Origin: Modestobacter sp. VKM Ac-2985 | GTDB lineage: Bacteria; Actinomycetota; Actinomycetes; Mycobacteriales; Geodermatophilaceae | DNA length: 64,000 nucleotides | NCBI RefSeq assembly: GCF_026967925.1 | Contig: NZ_JAPVBI010000001.1 | Span: 1,387,894-1,451,893 of the forward strand | Reading direction: 5' to 3' | Shown here: piece after piece, positions 26,180-35,429 of the stretch | How the letters are laid out: each line of letters begins with the position of its first letter | Numbering within the stretch: the stretch's first letter is position 1 | Position numbers and translations under genes: made by a program | Notes under the pieces: model-generated | Database searches by the model: none | The model's input: only the letters and a program-made list of their open reading frames with translations | What the model was told of the DNA's origin: nothing

Positions 26180-27612
26180 AGCGGACCCTGCTCACCACCG
26201 GAGCCGCCGTGGGAGCCGGCGCCGCCCTCACCCGGGTGCGCCGCTTCCGGCCACCGGCCCACCCGGAGGTGCCGCCCGCAGACGTCGCCGCCGTCGACGC
26301 CTGCCGTGCCGCCGACCACCTCGCGCAGCTGATCCGCATCCCGACGGTCTCCCGGCGCGACCCCGAGCAGGCCGACCAGTCGGTCTTCACCACCTTCCGG
26401 GAGCGGCTGGCCGAGCTCTACCCGCACACCCACCGGGAGCTGGAGCTGGAGCTGCTGGGCACCGGGGCACTGCTGTTCCGGTGGCGCAGCGGCAGCGACG
26501 CCCCGCCCCTGGTGCTGATGGCGCACTACGACGTCGTCCCGGCCGACGGCCAGGCGTGGACGCACGACCCGTTCGCGGGGGAGGTCATCGACGGCGTCGT
26601 GCACGGTCGGGGCGCCATCGACGACAAGGGCGCCCTGGTCGCCGTCCTGGAGGCGGTGGAGTCGCTGCTGCACGAGGGCTTCCGCCCGGCTCGGGACGTC
26701 TACCTCTCCTTCGGCAATGACGAGGAGGTGGCCGGCACCGGCGCACGGACGGCGGCCGAGACCCTCGCCGCACGGGGGATCACCCCCTGGGCGGTCGTCG
26801 ACGAGGGCGGCGCCGTGGTCACCGGCGTCTTCCCCGGCGTCCCCGGACCGATCGCCGTCGTCGGCATCGCCGAGAAGGGGGTCGTCGACCTCGAGCTGAC
26901 CACCGAGGACGCCGGTGGGCACGCGTCGTCGCCGGTCCGCGGCGGCGCACCTGCCCGGCTGGCCCGAGCAGTGGTCCGCCTGGACGAGGACGCCTTCCCG
27001 GCCCGGGTCAGCGACGTGGTGCTGGCGCTCGTCGACACCGTCGGCCGGCACGCCTCGGCCGGGTACCGCGCGCTGTACGCGCATGCCGCGCTGCTGCGGC
27101 CGGCGCTGGCCCCCCTGCTGTCCCGCGCCGGCCGGGAGGCCAGCGCCCTGGTCCGGACGACGGTGGCGATCACCCAGCTGGAGGGCAGCCGGGCACCCAA
27201 CGTGCTCGCGACCCGGGCCCGCGCGGTGGCCAACGTCCGGGTGGTGCTCGGGGAGACGGCCGAGTCGGCGATCGACCGCATCCGCCGGGTCGTCGACGAC
27301 CCGAGCGTGCGGCTGTTGGCGACTCGCGCCGACGACCCGTCGCCGGTGTCCCGGACCGACAACGAGGCCTGGGCGACGCTGACCGCGGCGATCCGGGCGG
27401 CGCACCCGGGGGCCACGGTGACCCCGTACCTGATGGTGCAGGCCAGCGACGCGCGGCACTTCGCGACGATCAGCGACAGCGTCTACCGCTTCATGCCCTT
27501 CGACCTCAGCTCGGCGCAGCTCGCGTCCCTGCACGCCGCCGACGAGCACCTCACGGTGGCGGCGCTGGCGCGCGGGGTGGCGTTCTACCGGGAGCTGCTG
27601 CAGCGGTCGTGA
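26176..27612 (+). CDS. M20-family metallopeptidase (PM20D1/carboxypeptidase-like)
   Basis: 478 aa. Metal-binding motifs: MAHYDVVPADGQAWTHDPF (His/Asp), GRGAIDDKG, FGNDEEVAGTG (catalytic Glu pair) and near the C-terminus a His in SDARHFA. The dimerisation domain lies between (about 225-330). The N-terminus has a short Arg/Ala-rich hydrophobic helix which may anchor it in the membrane. It cleaves peptide or N-acyl bonds using two zinc ions. It is coupled to the MFS exporter by an ATGA overlap, and its 3' end overlaps the convergent small gene by 62 bp. Confidence 0.85.
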   Translation: MKRTLLTTGAAVGAGAALTRVRRFRPPAHPEVPPADVAAVDACRAADHLAQLIRIPTVSRRDPEQADQSVFTTFRERLAELYPHTHRELELELLGTGALLFRWRSGSDAPPLVLMAHYDVVPADGQAWTHDPFAGEVIDGVVHGRGAIDDKGALVAVLEAVESLLHEGFRPARDVYLSFGNDEEVAGTGARTAAETLAARGITPWAVVDEGGAVVTGVFPGVPGPIAVVGIAEKGVVDLELTTEDAGGHASSPVRGGAPARLARAVVRLDEDAFPARVSDVVLALVDTVGRHASAGYRALYAHAALLRPALAPLLSRAGREASALVRTTVAITQLEGSRAPNVLATRARAVANVRVVLGETAESAIDRIRRVVDDPSVRLLATRADDPSPVSRTDNEAWATLTAAIRAAHPGATVTPYLMVQASDARHFATISDSVYRFMPFDLSSAQLASLHAADEHLTVAALARGVAFYRELLQRS

Positions 27613-28018
27613 CCTGCTCCAGCTCGGCCACGGCCAGCTCGGCCTCCACGGCGGCGACCGCGGCGGCAGGAGCGGGCAGCCAGCCCGAGGCCAGCACCGC
27701 CCCGTCGCAGATCAGCGACTCGACCACGATCCCGGCCCGCACCGAGCGCCACAGCGCCGCACCCCGCAGCCCGCGGCGGCGCCCGTCGCTCAGCAGGGCC
27801 GGGACCAGCCACACCCAGTTCGTCGGCGAGACGACCTCGACGGCGACGTCGCGGGGGAGCGCCGCGCGCAGCGCCCGGTAGACCGCGCCGACGTCGTCGA
27901 CCGGGGGCACGTGCCGGTGCCCGCCGCCGGAGTCGAAGGGACGGGTGGCGCCGCTGCAGCAGCCGCCTCCGCCCGCGGCGGCGCGCGGTCCCCGGACGAG
28001 GACGACCCGGTGCCTCAT
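27551..28018 (-). CDS. Small CstA-associated protein with CC motif
   Basis: 155 aa. The ATG overlaps the cstA stop (ATGA), so both are translated together. Near residue 18 it has GGGGCCSG, adjacent Cys residues in a Gly-rich loop, followed by a compact domain of about 90 residues and a Pro/Ala-rich tail. CstA genes are often followed by small partner proteins; this one is not the usual YbdD type as far as I can tell. The Cys pair suggests a redox or metal role (inference). Its last 62 bp overlap the M20 gene on the other strand. Confidence 0.65.
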   Translation of the reverse strand: MRHRVVLVRGPRAAAGGGGCCSGATRPFDSGGGHRHVPPVDDVGAVYRALRAALPRDVAVEVVSPTNWVWLVPALLSDGRRRGLRGAALWRSVRAGIVVESLICDGAVLASGWLPAPAAAVAAVEAELAVAELEQVTTAAAAPGRTPPRAPAPPP

Positions 28019-29811
28019 CGCGGTTCGTCGCGCGAGGTCTGGCCCAGCTCCGTCTCGTCGGTGGGGGACGTCGGGTTGGCCCGGGCGACGGCCGGATCGG
28101 AGGTGGGCCGCGCCTCGGCGCCGGGCTGCGGACGCTCCCGGAACGCCGTGCGCAGCGCCATGGCGGCCTCGACCATCAGCCAGATCGCCAAGATGAAGAT
28201 CAGCGCGTCCAGCGGGGCGAGCACCCAGTTGTCGGCCTCGACGAAGCGCTGCAGGTTGACGACGAGCGCCCAGGAGGTCATCGCCAGCAGGAAGACCAGC
28301 GGGATGAGCACGGCCAGCGGGTTGCGGCCCTGGCGGGTCACCCACACCGCGATGACCGACAGTGCCAGCCCCGCGGTCAGCTGGTTCGTCGTCCCGAACA
28401 GCTGCCAGAGGACGCCGAAGGTGTAACCGGCCTCCCCGCCGCCGGGCAGCAGCGCCATCGCCATCGGGATGAGCACCGCGACGGTGGTGGCGAGGGTGAG
28501 GTTCCGGGCCAGCGCCCGGACCTTGATGATCTCGCCGATCTCCTGCACGACGTAGCGCTGCAGCCGCACGCCGGTGTCCATCGTGGTCGCGGCGAAGCTG
28601 ATCACGACGACCGCGGCGAAGATGGTGGCCAGGTCCAGCGGGACGCCGATGTTGTTGGCGAACACCGCGACGCCGTTGACGAAGTTGCTGGTGGCGCCCC
28701 CGGAGGCGGTGGCGAAGTCGGGGTAGAGCGCCTGCCACTCGGCCTGGGAGGCGGCCACGCCCGCGGTGGCGGCGAGCACGGCGCCGGTGGCCAGCGAGCC
28801 CTCGCCGACCGCGCCCATGTAGCCCACGTAGCGGGCGTCGGGTTCGGTGTCGAGCTGCTTGGACGTCGTCCCCGAGGAGACGAGGGAGTGGAACCCGGAG
28901 ATCGCGCCGCAGGCGATGGTGATGAACAGGAACGGGAAGAAGCTGGGCGCGCCCTCCGGGACGTCGTTCACCAGCGGCGCCTGGATGGTGTTCATCCCGA
29001 CGATCACGCCGACGGCGATGACGGCGAGGGCGATGAAGAGCTGGTGGCTGTTGATGTAGTCACGCGGCTGCAGCAGCACCCACACCGGGATGCGCGAGGC
29101 GATCCAGGTGTAGGCGAACAGCAGCACGACCCAGACGTTGCGGGTCTGCTCGACCCCGAGCGCCTCGGCCAGGCCGTCGAGCTCGATCGGGAAGGCGTTG
29201 CCGACCAGGATCAGGGCGTAGAGCACGATCACGCCGACGATCGAGGGGATCAGCGCCGAGGAGCGGGTCCGGTAGATGTACTGGCCGATCGCCATGGCCA
29301 GCGGGATCTCGACCACGATCGGGATGACCGCGCCGGGGTTGGCCACGAACAGGTTGCCGATGACCACCGCGAAGACGGCGTTCACCAGGGTCAGCAGGAA
29401 GAAGATGATCGCCAGGAACAGCATCCGGGCCCGCCCGTTGACCACCTCTCCGGCCAGCGTCCCGATGCTCTTGGCCTTGTGCCGCACCGACACCACGAGC
29501 GACCCGAAGTCGTGCACGCCGGCGGCGAAGATCGTGCCGAGCACGATCCAGGCCAGCGCCGGCCCCCAGCCCCAGAAGACGGCGATCGCCGGGCCGACGA
29601 TCGGTGCGGCGCCGGCCACCGAGGTGAAGTGGTGGCCGAACAGCACGTGCTTGTTGGTCGGCACGTAGTCGACGCCGTCGTTGAACTCGTGCGCCGGCGT
29701 CCGGAAGGCCGGGTCCAGCACGTAGACGTTGCGCGCCAGGTAGCTCGAGTAGTACCGGTAGCCGAGGAAGAACAGCACCCCGACGACGGCGGCCACGGCG
29801 AATGCGGGCAC
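28015..29811 (-). CDS. cstA: Carbon starvation protein A (peptide/pyruvate transporter)
   Basis: 598 aa from a GTG. About sixteen hydrophobic helices. CstA family signatures: LDPAFRTPAHEFNDGVDYVP near the N-terminus, then HHFTSVAGAAPIVGPAIAVFWGWGPALAW, and FHSLVSSGTTSKQL. The family takes up peptides or pyruvate under starvation; which one applies here is not visible. No BtsSR or YpdAB-type two-component genes are nearby. It forms a two-gene operon with the CC-motif protein and is divergent from the gene at 29875 with only 63 bp between. Confidence 0.92.
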   Translation of the reverse strand: MPAFAVAAVVGVLFFLGYRYYSSYLARNVYVLDPAFRTPAHEFNDGVDYVPTNKHVLFGHHFTSVAGAAPIVGPAIAVFWGWGPALAWIVLGTIFAAGVHDFGSLVVSVRHKAKSIGTLAGEVVNGRARMLFLAIIFFLLTLVNAVFAVVIGNLFVANPGAVIPIVVEIPLAMAIGQYIYRTRSSALIPSIVGVIVLYALILVGNAFPIELDGLAEALGVEQTRNVWVVLLFAYTWIASRIPVWVLLQPRDYINSHQLFIALAVIAVGVIVGMNTIQAPLVNDVPEGAPSFFPFLFITIACGAISGFHSLVSSGTTSKQLDTEPDARYVGYMGAVGEGSLATGAVLAATAGVAASQAEWQALYPDFATASGGATSNFVNGVAVFANNIGVPLDLATIFAAVVVISFAATTMDTGVRLQRYVVQEIGEIIKVRALARNLTLATTVAVLIPMAMALLPGGGEAGYTFGVLWQLFGTTNQLTAGLALSVIAVWVTRQGRNPLAVLIPLVFLLAMTSWALVVNLQRFVEADNWVLAPLDALIFILAIWLMVEAAMALRTAFRERPQPGAEARPTSDPAVARANPTSPTDETELGQTSRDEPR

Positions 29812-29874
29812 GGTCGACCCCCCACGTCCTGGGCGGCCGGACGACCACCGCAGGGCGAAGGGTAGACAGTTGCT

Positions 29875-30657
29875 GTGACCAGCACCACAGCACTGAGCAC
29901 CGCGGTCCGGGCCGCCGGGGTGGCCGAGCTCCTGTGGCGGTCCGACGGCCGGTCACCGGGCGCGCTCGGCGTGGTGCCGCTGTGGCTGGGGGACCGGCCG
30001 GCGGTGGCGCTGCCCTGGGCCCAGGTCGAGGCGGCGCACGCGGCCGCCGCGGGAGGCGAGGCCGCGCTGGTGCTGTCGGACCCGCGGCTGGCCGGGCCGG
30101 GCTGGCAGCCGCTGGTGGCCACCGGCCGGCTGACCCTGGTCGAGGACGGCGACGGCAGCCTGTTCACCGAGCAGCTGCTGGACCAGGAGCTGCGCAAGCA
30201 CCCGCCGTCCCGGGCACTCGCCGACTCACCCATGCTGCGCCGGGAGCACTGGTGGTACCTGCCGCGGCTGGTCCTGCTGCTCGATCCACTCGACGTCGTC
30301 CCCGGCGGGCGGCGGGACGGCCCGGCCGACGCGGTGCTCGCGGTCGACGACGACGGGCTGCACGTGCGCACCGTCCGGGTCACCGACTGGGACGCCGACC
30401 CCCTCGAGGTGACCGGTGCGCCGCCCGGTGCCCGCGGGCCGGCCGTGCTGGTCGGTCAGGAGATCTCCGTGCCCGACGCGGAGCGGTGGACGGTGCACGT
30501 GACCAGCGGTCACTGTGCCGACGGCCGGCTCACCGGGGTGCGACCGGCCGAGCGCCGGGCGCTGGAGCCGGTACCGGGCCTGCGTGTGCGGGTGCGGCGG
30601 CAACGGGCGCTGGAACGCGGCTGCCGCCAGGCGCTGCGGGCGGCCGGTCATCGGTGA
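29875..30657 (+). CDS. Conserved hypothetical protein
   Basis: 260 aa from a GTG. Soluble, no signal peptide. The first 90 residues (WRSDGRSPGALGVVPLWLGD, ALPWAQVEAAHAA) recall the flavin-reductase/pyridoxamine-oxidase split-barrel proteins of actinobacteria, but the match is not strong enough to name. The C-terminus is Arg-rich. Divergent from cstA. Confidence 0.55.
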   Translation: MTSTTALSTAVRAAGVAELLWRSDGRSPGALGVVPLWLGDRPAVALPWAQVEAAHAAAAGGEAALVLSDPRLAGPGWQPLVATGRLTLVEDGDGSLFTEQLLDQELRKHPPSRALADSPMLRREHWWYLPRLVLLLDPLDVVPGGRRDGPADAVLAVDDDGLHVRTVRVTDWDADPLEVTGAPPGARGPAVLVGQEISVPDAERWTVHVTSGHCADGRLTGVRPAERRALEPVPGLRVRVRRQRALERGCRQALRAAGHR

Positions 30658-30673
30658 CCGCAGGCGCGGGGGG

Positions 30674-31216
30674 TCAGCCGGTGCTGGGTGCGTCGGTTCT
30701 GGGTGCGTCGGTGCTGGGTGCGTCGGTGCTGGGTGCGTGGGCCGTGGGCACCGGCGGAGGGTCGGGCAGCAGGGTGCTGAGCATCCGGGCGCTCATCTCC
30801 ACCAGCGGCAGGTGGCGGGTCAGGGCGCGGGGCTGTGCGCGGGAGGCCACGCCGCACAGGGTGCCGAACACCGCACCGTCCCGGGTGACCAGCGGGACGC
30901 CGATGTAGGCGGCGACCCGCTCGGCGTGCCCGGTCATCAGGTCGCGGTAGGCCGGGGTGGCGGCGGCGACCGTGGCGACCCGGGGGCCGACGCCGCTCAC
31001 CATCGAGTGGCAGAAGCTCTGCTCCCAGGGCACCACCGTGCCCTGCGGGATGACCTCCTGGGGATGGGAGAACAGCACCACCTGCGCCGGTTCCTGGAGG
31101 TGGGTGACCATCCAGACGTCCAGGCCGACGGTGCGGTGCAGGAAGGCGAGGGAGGCGCGGGCAGCCGCCGTCCAGTTCTCGAACGGGACGACGTCGTCCA
31201 CGACGAGCTGGACCAT
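30674..31216 (-). CDS. GAF-domain protein with repeat tail
   Basis: 180 aa. Residues about 14-150 form a GAF domain (FLHRTVGLDVWMVTHL, VPWEQSFCHSMV, AAYIGVPLVTRDGAVFGTLC), a sensor fold binding small ligands or chromophores. The last 20 residues are four repeats of a Asp-Ala-Pro-Ser-Thr-like pentapeptide encoded by a 15-bp tandem repeat. No output domain is attached, so it may act as a stand-alone sensor or partner. It is convergent with the preceding gene. Confidence 0.75.
   Translation of the reverse strand: MVQLVVDDVVPFENWTAAARASLAFLHRTVGLDVWMVTHLQEPAQVVLFSHPQEVIPQGTVVPWEQSFCHSMVSGVGPRVATVAAATPAYRDLMTGHAERVAAYIGVPLVTRDGAVFGTLCGVASRAQPRALTRHLPLVEMSARMLSTLLPDPPPVPTAHAPSTDAPSTDAPRTDAPSTG
30680..30739. 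repeat. 15-bp tandem repeat, four copies, inside GAF gene
   Basis: Four units of GGTGCTGGGTGCGTC (units two and four differ by one base each) encode the repeated C-terminal pentapeptide of the GAF protein. Being a multiple of three, copy-number change would not shift the frame. Confidence 0.9.
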
Positions 31217-31359
31217 GCCCCGATGATCCGCCTCGTCCGGCAGGCAACCACCGTCCGCAGACGACGCAGATCCGGTACCGGCGCGACCTCGCCTACGCGT
31301 GATCGTCCGCTTACTCCTAGCGACGGTCGGGGGGCTGCGGTGTCGGTACCGTGCAGGCC

Positions 31360-31818
31360 ATGGCCACGAGCAGGTCCGGTGAGCCCGGGACCACCGATGC
31401 GCCGGTCCGGCCCGGGCTCCCGCGCTGGCTCTGGTACGCGATGGGCGGCGCGCTGCCCGCGCGGCACGCCAGCTGGGTGCTGCACGACACCACGACCGCG
31501 AGCTGGGGCTGGCGGCACGTGCTGCGGGCAGGGGTGCAGATGGCGGTGCCGATCGCGCTGGTGCTCCTGTTCGTCCCCGGCCCGTTCTGGATCCGCGGCA
31601 TGACCGCCCTCGGCGGGCTGCTGCTCGGGCTGATCTTCTCCCTCGCCTACATGACCGAGACGACCGAGAACCGGGTGAAGAAGGCCGGGTACCCGGTCGG
31701 CACCGCGCAGACGGTCCGCGACCGCGCGCAGGTCGGCCGGGACGCCCAGCAGGCCGCGCGGCGGCGGGCGGCCGCGGAGAAGCGGGCCGCCCGGTACCGG
31801 GAGCGTCAGGGCCGCTGA
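31360..31818 (+). CDS. DUF5313-like membrane protein
   Basis: 152 aa from the ATG at 31360. Two transmembrane helices (about 55-72 and 78-98) follow a segment RWLWYAMGGALPARHASWVLHD typical of the DUF5313 proteins of actinobacteria; the C-terminal 50 residues are a highly charged helix rich in Ala/Arg. Function unknown. Its end overlaps the convergent gene by 13 bp. Confidence 0.7.
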   Translation: MATSRSGEPGTTDAPVRPGLPRWLWYAMGGALPARHASWVLHDTTTASWGWRHVLRAGVQMAVPIALVLLFVPGPFWIRGMTALGGLLLGLIFSLAYMTETTENRVKKAGYPVGTAQTVRDRAQVGRDAQQAARRRAAAEKRAARYRERQGR

Positions 31819-32210
31819 GCCCCCGGGGCGTCGAACCAGGCGACCTGCTCGGGCAGCGCGGTGAAGGGGTTCGCCCACTCCGAGGGGGTGCCGGTGATCG
31901 GCTGTGCGTCGGTGACCACGACGAACGGCGTCCCCGGGTAGACGGCGAGCACCCGGGTGGGGGAGGAGAACTCCTCGGTGCGCTCGATCAGCTCCCCGCG
32001 GCGCAGCTGCTGGGTGGTGCGGCGGCCGCGCAGCTCCTCACCGACCGCGGCGACCCACTCGGTGCCGTCCTGGGTGAAGACGATCCACCGCACCCGCCGC
32101 CCGGGCGGCGCCGGCTCGCAGCCGGCGAACTCGGCCAGCGCGTCGTAGAGCCGCTCGGCCTGCTCGTCGTCGCTGGCTCGCGGCAGGAAGAAGGCCACCA
32201 TGGCCACCAT
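31806..32210 (-). CDS. Conserved hypothetical protein
   Basis: 134 aa; ATG 32210 or ATG 32201. A soluble alpha/beta protein with WIVFTQDGTEWVAAVGEEL and FVVVTDAQPITG strands. No family is recognised with confidence. It is convergent and slightly overlapping with the DUF5313-like gene. Confidence 0.6.
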   Translation of the reverse strand: MVAMVAFFLPRASDDEQAERLYDALAEFAGCEPAPPGRRVRWIVFTQDGTEWVAAVGEELRGRRTTQQLRRGELIERTEEFSSPTRVLAVYPGTPFVVVTDAQPITGTPSEWANPFTALPEQVAWFDAPGAQRP

Positions 32211-32250
32211 CCTGGCGGCAGGCGCCGACAGTCATGCGCCGTGGTCCCGG

Positions 32251-32643
32251 TCAGCCTCCGCCGCTGCTCCGGAGCACGTCGAGGTTCCCCGCCCGAGCTG
32301 CCTCGAGGCGGAGGCGCTCGAGCTCGGCCTGCACAGAGGACAGCTCGGCGGAGGAGCGCAGCAGCTGGATGAGCGCGCCGGCGCTGTCCGCCCGGGCGGC
32401 GCGGGCGAGGGAGTCGATCAGCTCCCGCAGCGAACCGCTGCGCTCACCGTGGTCGAGCAGGCGCGCGACGCCGTTGGCCGTGGTGCGCACGTCCTGGACG
32501 AGGAACGGCAGCTGGCGCACGGTGTAGCCGATCAGCACGAGCAGGTCGAACGGGAGGCGGACGAGCGCGACGACGGCCGGGATCAGCCCGAACGTCGGTG
32601 GCGGGGGCCGGTCGGCGGGACCCAGGTCGTCATCGGGTGTCAT
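32251..32643 (-). CDS. Hypothetical protein with amphipathic/hydrophobic helix
   Basis: 130 aa from the ATG at 32643, which has AGGAG upstream. One hydrophobic segment (about 20-45) is followed by a helical, coiled-coil-like C-terminal half (LRELIDSLARAARADS, SVQAELERLRLEAARAG). No family recognised. It lies between two other small minus-strand genes. Confidence 0.6.
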   Translation of the reverse strand: MTPDDDLGPADRPPPPTFGLIPAVVALVRLPFDLLVLIGYTVRQLPFLVQDVRTTANGVARLLDHGERSGSLRELIDSLARAARADSAGALIQLLRSSAELSSVQAELERLRLEAARAGNLDVLRSSGGG

Positions 32644-32741
32644 GGCTGGCTCCTGGGTGGTCGTGGTGCGGCCTGCGCTGAGCCGGCACCTGGCGGGGAT
32701 GTTAAGGAGGAGCCGCTGGGCTCGCATCCTCGTTCGCCGGG

Positions 32742-33221
32742 CTACCCCAGCCGACGGCGGAGCAGCTCGTCCTCCTTGCGCAGCACCACGGCGACCAGCT
32801 CCCGCACCGCCCCCTCCGCCTGCCGGCCGATCAGCGGGGCGTCGACCGCGGCGTCGCCGGTGACCGTCGAGCGGGTGCCCGCACCCTCGGGGAGCAGCCG
32901 TCGCTCACCGGTGACCTGGACGGTCCGGCCGAAGACCTCGGCCCGCACGTCCAGGTCGGTGCGGTGGCCGCCGGCGCCGTCGGGGGCCCAGTCGCTGTGC
33001 TCGACGACCGAGACCGACGAGCCGACGAAGCGGGCGAACACCGGCGGGATGCCCTCGGTGGGCGCGGCCAGCCGCGTGGTGGTGCTCGTGCCGGTCACGG
33101 TCAGCTCGTGGACCTGGGCGCCCAGGGCGTCGGCACGGTCGCGCAGGAACTGCTCGTCGGTGAGGAGCGCGAGGACGGCGTCCGGGGTGGCGGAGTAGGT
33201 GCTGGCGGAGTCGATGGGCAC
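32742..33221 (-). CDS. DUF2505 domain protein
   Basis: 159 aa. It follows the DUF2505 pattern: YSATPDAVLALLTDEQFLRD at the start, a central beta-sheet part (DLDVRAEVFGRTVQVTGE) and a C-terminal amphipathic helix with LIGRQAEGAVREL. The fold is SRPBCC/START-like, probably a small-molecule or lipid-binding cavity. Role unknown. It is divergent from the siderophore operon. Confidence 0.8.
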   Translation of the reverse strand: MPIDSASTYSATPDAVLALLTDEQFLRDRADALGAQVHELTVTGTSTTTRLAAPTEGIPPVFARFVGSSVSVVEHSDWAPDGAGGHRTDLDVRAEVFGRTVQVTGERRLLPEGAGTRSTVTGDAAVDAPLIGRQAEGAVRELVAVVLRKEDELLRRRLG

Positions 33222-33300
33222 GCCCCCATCGTCGGCGGTGCGGGCCGTCCGCGCCCTGCGAACCCCCCGGTGATCGACAACCGACCAAGCACACCCTAAG

Positions 33301-33319
33301 TTGTGTTAGCCAAACCTCA
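33301..33319 (+). promoter_or_regulatory. IdeR/DtxR-type iron box
   Basis: TTGTGTTAGCCAAACCTCA matches the actinobacterial iron box TTAGGTTAGSCTAACCTAA at about 15 of 19 positions and lies 45 bp before the ATG of the siderophore-binding lipoprotein. It predicts repression by IdeR/DmdR with iron. Confidence 0.8.
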
Positions 33320-33363
33320 GCTGCTCGCCGGGCGAGCGCTGCACCACCACCTGGAAGGACCCC

Positions 33364-34389
33364 ATGCGTCGCGCCTCGAGACTCCTCGCAGTCTCCACAG
33401 CAGCCCTGCTCACCGGCGGCCTCGCCGCCTGCTCGTCGTCCTCGGCGGGCGAGGGGGAGACGGAGGCCGCCGCCGACTTCACCCCGATCACCGTCGAGCA
33501 CGCCTTCGGGACGACCACGATCGACGCCGAGCCCGAGCGGGTGGCCACGGTCAACTGGGCCAACCACGAGGTGCCGCTGGCCCTCGGCGTCGTCCCGGTC
33601 GGCATGGCCGCCGCCAACTTCGGGGACGACGACGGCGACGGCATGCTGCCGTGGGTCTCCGAGCGGCTCGAGGAGCTGGGCGGCGAGACCCCGGTGCTGT
33701 TCGACGAGACCGACGGCATCGACTTCGAGGCGGTCGCCGACACCGACCCCGACGTCATCCTCGCCGCCTACTCGGGGCTGACCCAGGAGGACTACGACAC
33801 GCTGAGCGAGATCGCTCCGGTCGTGGCCTACCCGGAGGCCCCGTGGGCGACGCCGTGGCGGGAGATGATCGAGGTCAACGCCGCGGGCATGGGCATGGCC
33901 GAGGAGGGTGACGAGCTCATCGCCGACATCGAGCAGGACATCACCGACACCGTCGCCGAGCACCCCGAGCTCGAGGGCAAGTCCACGATGTTCCTCACCC
34001 ACGTGGACACGTCCGACCTGAGCGAGGTCAGCTACTACACCCCGTTCGACACCCGCAGCGCCTTCTTCACCGACCTCGGGCTGTCCACCCCGTCCAGCGT
34101 GGCGGCGGCCTCCACCGACAGTGAGCAGTTCTCCGGGACGGTCAGCGCCGAGCAGGTCGACGTCTTCGACGACGTCGACATCATCGTGACCTACGGCGGC
34201 CAGGAGCTGGTCGACGCGCTGAACGCCGACCCGCTGCTGTCGCAGATCCCGGCGGTCGCGAACGGTGCGATCGTGCTGCTCCCGGACACCCCGCTGGGCA
34301 CGGCGGCGAACCCGACGCCGCTGGCCATCTCCTGGGTGCTCGAGGACTACGTCGCCATGCTCGCCGAGGCTGCTGACAAGGCAGCATGA
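33364..34389 (+). CDS. Iron-siderophore ABC transporter, substrate-binding lipoprotein
   Basis: 341 aa. Signal peptide with lipobox GLAAC (Cys about 23). The rest is a class III periplasmic-binding fold of the FepB/FhuD/FecB type: ITVEHAFGTTTIDAEPERVA at the start, two lobes and a long linking helix. It captures ferric siderophore outside the membrane and passes it to the two permeases that follow. An iron box precedes it. The stop overlaps the next start (ATGA). Confidence 0.92.
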   Translation: MRRASRLLAVSTAALLTGGLAACSSSSAGEGETEAAADFTPITVEHAFGTTTIDAEPERVATVNWANHEVPLALGVVPVGMAAANFGDDDGDGMLPWVSERLEELGGETPVLFDETDGIDFEAVADTDPDVILAAYSGLTQEDYDTLSEIAPVVAYPEAPWATPWREMIEVNAAGMGMAEEGDELIADIEQDITDTVAEHPELEGKSTMFLTHVDTSDLSEVSYYTPFDTRSAFFTDLGLSTPSSVAAASTDSEQFSGTVSAEQVDVFDDVDIIVTYGGQELVDALNADPLLSQIPAVANGAIVLLPDTPLGTAANPTPLAISWVLEDYVAMLAEAADKAA

Positions 34390-35429
34390 CCTCGGTCCGG
34401 CCTGCCCCGGCCCCGGACGCCGCCCCCGCGCGGCGCCCGGGGCCGGTCCGGTTCCTCTGGCTGCTGGTCGTGGTCGGGCTGCTGGTCGCCCTGATGGGCG
34501 CCTCCGTCGCGATCGGCTCCCGGGACGTCGGCTGGTCGGAGATCCTGGCGGCCCTCGGTGGCTCCGCGGAGACCATGGGCGAGGCCGCGGTGACCAAGCG
34601 GATCCCGCGCACGGTCCTGGCGGTCGTCGTCGGCGCCGCGCTGGGGCTCTCCGGTGCGGTCATGCAGGGCGTCACCCGCAACCCGCTGGCCGACCCCGGG
34701 GTGCTCGGGATCAACATGGGCGCCTCGCTCGCGGTGGTCGCCGGCATCGCCTGGTTCGGCCTGTTCTCCGCGACCGCCATCGTCTGGACGGCGATCGTCG
34801 GCGCCGCGGTCGCTGCGGTCTTCGTCTACGCCGTGGGCTCGCTGGGCCGGGGCGGGGCGACGCCGCTCAAACTGGCCCTGGCCGGGGCGGCCACCTCGGC
34901 CGCGCTCACCTCCTTCATCACCGCGATCGCCCTGCCCCGCGGGGACATCGTGGAGAACGTCGTGTCCTGGGAGATCGGCGGCGTCGGTGGCGCCACCTTC
35001 ACCGGCATCGGCACCGTGGCGCCGTTCCTCCTCGTGGGCCTCGCCGTGAGCCTGGTGTCCGCGCGCAGCCTGAACTCACTCGCCCTGGGCGACGAGCTCG
35101 CCGCCGGCCTGGGGGAGCGCGTGGCGCTGGCCCGGGGTGTGGCCGCGCTGGGCTCCGTCCTGCTCTGCGGCGCCGCCACCGCGGTCGCCGGGCCGATCGG
35201 GTTCGTCGGGCTCGTCGTCCCGCACCTGTGCCGGCTCCTGGTGGGCGTGGACCACCGGTGGCTGCTGCCCTTCTCCGCGATCGTCGGCGCCTGCCTGCTG
35301 ACCGGCGCCGACGTGCTCGGCCGCATCGTGGCCCGCCCGACCGAGCTGGACGTCGGCATCCTCACCGCCCTCATCGGGGCTCCGTTCTTCATCGCGATCG
35401 TCCGCCGGCAGAAGGTGCGCGAACTGTGA
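34386..35429 (+). CDS. Iron-siderophore ABC transporter permease (FecCD type)
   Basis: 347 aa with about nine to ten transmembrane helices. FecCD signatures: [40 protein letters not shown] and [19 protein letters not shown]. It forms one half of the membrane channel with the following paralogue. Four-base overlaps on both sides show tight translational coupling. Confidence 0.93.
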   Translation: MTSVRPAPAPDAAPARRPGPVRFLWLLVVVGLLVALMGASVAIGSRDVGWSEILAALGGSAETMGEAAVTKRIPRTVLAVVVGAALGLSGAVMQGVTRNPLADPGVLGINMGASLAVVAGIAWFGLFSATAIVWTAIVGAAVAAVFVYAVGSLGRGGATPLKLALAGAATSAALTSFITAIALPRGDIVENVVSWEIGGVGGATFTGIGTVAPFLLVGLAVSLVSARSLNSLALGDELAAGLGERVALARGVAALGSVLLCGAATAVAGPIGFVGLVVPHLCRLLVGVDHRWLLPFSAIVGACLLTGADVLGRIVARPTELDVGILTALIGAPFFIAIVRRQKVREL

